A stretch of 64,000 bases of DNA, taken from Pseudomonas sp. TH15 (GTDB taxonomy: Bacteria; Pseudomonadota; Gammaproteobacteria; Pseudomonadales; Pseudomonadaceae). How positions within the stretch are numbered: position 1 is the first letter of the stretch; each line of letters starts with the position of its first letter. Location of the stretch: positions 124,001-188,000 of the forward strand of contig NZ_JAEKEL010000001.1 of NCBI RefSeq assembly GCF_016651105.1, given 5' to 3'. Shown here piece after piece: positions 62,969 through 64,000 of this stretch. The translations under genes and the position numbers were made by a program. The notes under the pieces were generated by a model. That model did not search any database. It was not told the origin of the DNA and saw nothing but the letters and a program-made list of their open reading frames with translations.

Positions 62969-64000
62969 ATGCCCCTTCGTCTTTCCCGTCGTTGGCACCT
63001 TCGCCAATTGATTGCTGCCTCCAGCCTCATACTGCTTGTCGCCTGCGCGGAAAAACCGACCGCCGCCGACGCCCAACCGCTTCAGACTCTCCCCGTCACA
63101 ACGGCTCCTGCGGTCATACCGCCAGTCGTGCCGACAGGCGACGACCTCGACATCCAGCCGACGCAGACCTTCGCTGAATGGCAGGCCGGTTTCCGCAAGG
63201 ACGCCCTGGCCGCCGGCATCCGCGCCGATCTGTTCGACCGCGTGTTCGCCAATGTCAGCTTCGACGAAAGCGTCATCCGCGCCGACCGCAGCCAACCGGA
63301 ATTCTCCCGCCCGGTGTGGGAATACCTCGACGGTGCGCTGTCGCCGTTGCGGGTTCGCAAAGGTCAGGCCTTGGTCGGCCAGTACGCCGATATCCTGCAA
63401 AGCATCGAACAGCGTTATGGCGTTGATCGCCAGGCACTCGTTGCGGTCTGGGGCATGGAGAGTAACTTCGGGCAGTTCCAGGGCACCAAGTCGGTGATCA
63501 ACTCCCTGGCGACCCTGGCCTATGAAGGACGACGCCCGGGCTTTGCTCATGCGCAGTTGATTGCGGCCCTGCAAATCCTGCAACAGGGCGATATCACGCC
63601 GGAGAAAATGCTTGGTTCCTGGGCCGGCGCCATGGGCCAGACCCAATTCATTCCGACTACTTACAACACCCACGCCGTGGATTTCGATGGCGACGGTCGC
63701 CGCGACATCTGGGGCAGCCCGGCCGATGCCCTGGCCTCGACCGCGCACTACCTGCAAAGCTCCGGCTGGCAGAAAGGCCAGCCGTGGGGCTTCGAAGTGC
63801 AACTGGCTGGCGGCTTCAACTATGCCTTGGCCGACGGCGCCATCCGCAAAAGCGTCGCCGAATGGCTGCAAATGGGCGTGACCCTGCCCAATGGCGAACA
63901 GGTCCCGGCCGGCGCTGAACACCTGTCTGCCGCTCTGTTGTTGCCGGCGGGCTATCGCGGCCCGGCGTTCCTGATCCTCGACAACTTCCGGGCGATCCTG
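62969..64000 (+). CDS. Lytic murein transglycosylase, MltB/SltB type (3' end outside window)
   Basis: At least 344 residues; the frame is still open at the last base. The lipoprotein signal ends in LLVACAEKP, so the protein is anchored by Cys26. The MltB-type domain begins FAEWQAGFRKDALAAGI; the catalytic glutamate is in AVWGMESNFGQFQG, and AGAMGQTQFIPTTY and DFDGDGRRDIWGSPADALAS are family motifs. It cuts peptidoglycan between MurNAc and GlcNAc with 1,6-anhydro product. A C-terminal peptidoglycan-binding domain is probably beyond the window. The ATG at 62969 is the first in frame. Confidence 0.93.
   Translation, partial: MPLRLSRRWHLRQLIAASSLILLVACAEKPTAADAQPLQTLPVTTAPAVIPPVVPTGDDLDIQPTQTFAEWQAGFRKDALAAGIRADLFDRVFANVSFDESVIRADRSQPEFSRPVWEYLDGALSPLRVRKGQALVGQYADILQSIEQRYGVDRQALVAVWGMESNFGQFQGTKSVINSLATLAYEGRRPGFAHAQLIAALQILQQGDITPEKMLGSWAGAMGQTQFIPTTYNTHAVDFDGDGRRDIWGSPADALASTAHYLQSSGWQKGQPWGFEVQLAGGFNYALADGAIRKSVAEWLQMGVTLPNGEQVPAGAEHLSAALLLPAGYRGPAFLILDNFRAIL

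Overview
The window reads as a GC-rich Pseudomonas chromosome, most likely from the P. fluorescens group. The evidence is gene content and order (miaB-phoH-ybeY-corC-lnt, leuS-lptE-holA-arfA, thiD-thiE-hemL), the fused QuiC enzyme, and many intergenic inverted repeats of the REP/REPIN kind typical of this group. I saw no rRNA, tRNA, CRISPR array, prophage or intact insertion sequence. Both ends cut genes: an MFS exporter at the left and a lytic transglycosylase at the right.

0-5.8 kb: MFS exporter (partial), a DJ-1-like protein without the usual cysteine, a small exported protein, a purine-type NCS2 permease overlapping trmA, then a two-gene DUF4160/DUF2442 unit that looks like an acquired toxin-antitoxin-type pair. 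6-11.8 kb: a quinate/shikimate catabolic module made of type II dehydroquinase, an AroE-like dehydrogenase, a TetR regulator, the 3-dehydroshikimate dehydratase QuiC and an MFS transporter. An 18-bp near-palindrome in front of aroQ recurs in the quiC/MFS divergent region and is proposed as the TetR operator.

11.8-18.5 kb: a second, unassigned catabolic cluster with a DMT exporter, TIM-barrel isomerase, Gfo/Idh/MocA dehydrogenase, IclR regulator, FAD dehydrogenase and aldo-keto reductase. TGGAA/TTCCA dyads lie in front of both transcription units. The FAD dehydrogenase is broken by four single-base indels, all in or next to short homopolymers. 18.6-21.4 kb: tandem YpfJ-type zinc metallopeptidases and an exported alpha/beta hydrolase.

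21.5-46.6 kb: mostly housekeeping and small-family genes (HAD phosphatase, tesB, GNAT, HDAC-like deacetylase, HI0933-type flavoprotein, rhlE, EamA exporter, two Lrp/AsnC regulators, DnaQ-like exonuclease, NYN protein, DUF2076, YciC, EEP phosphatase, hrpB, lipoprotein, fieF, DUF6515, DUF2788, rluE, amn, AidB-like dehydrogenase, 7TMR-DISM hybrid kinase). 47-64 kb is conserved core: thiamine (thiD, thiE), haem (hemL), tRNA modification (miaB), ribosome maturation (ybeY), envelope lipoprotein and LPS assembly (lnt, lptE), leuS, holA and arfA. arfA carries a 12-bp hairpin inside its last codons, the layout expected for non-stop mRNA control.

All coordinates and motifs were read by eye. Family names come from remembered motifs, not searches.
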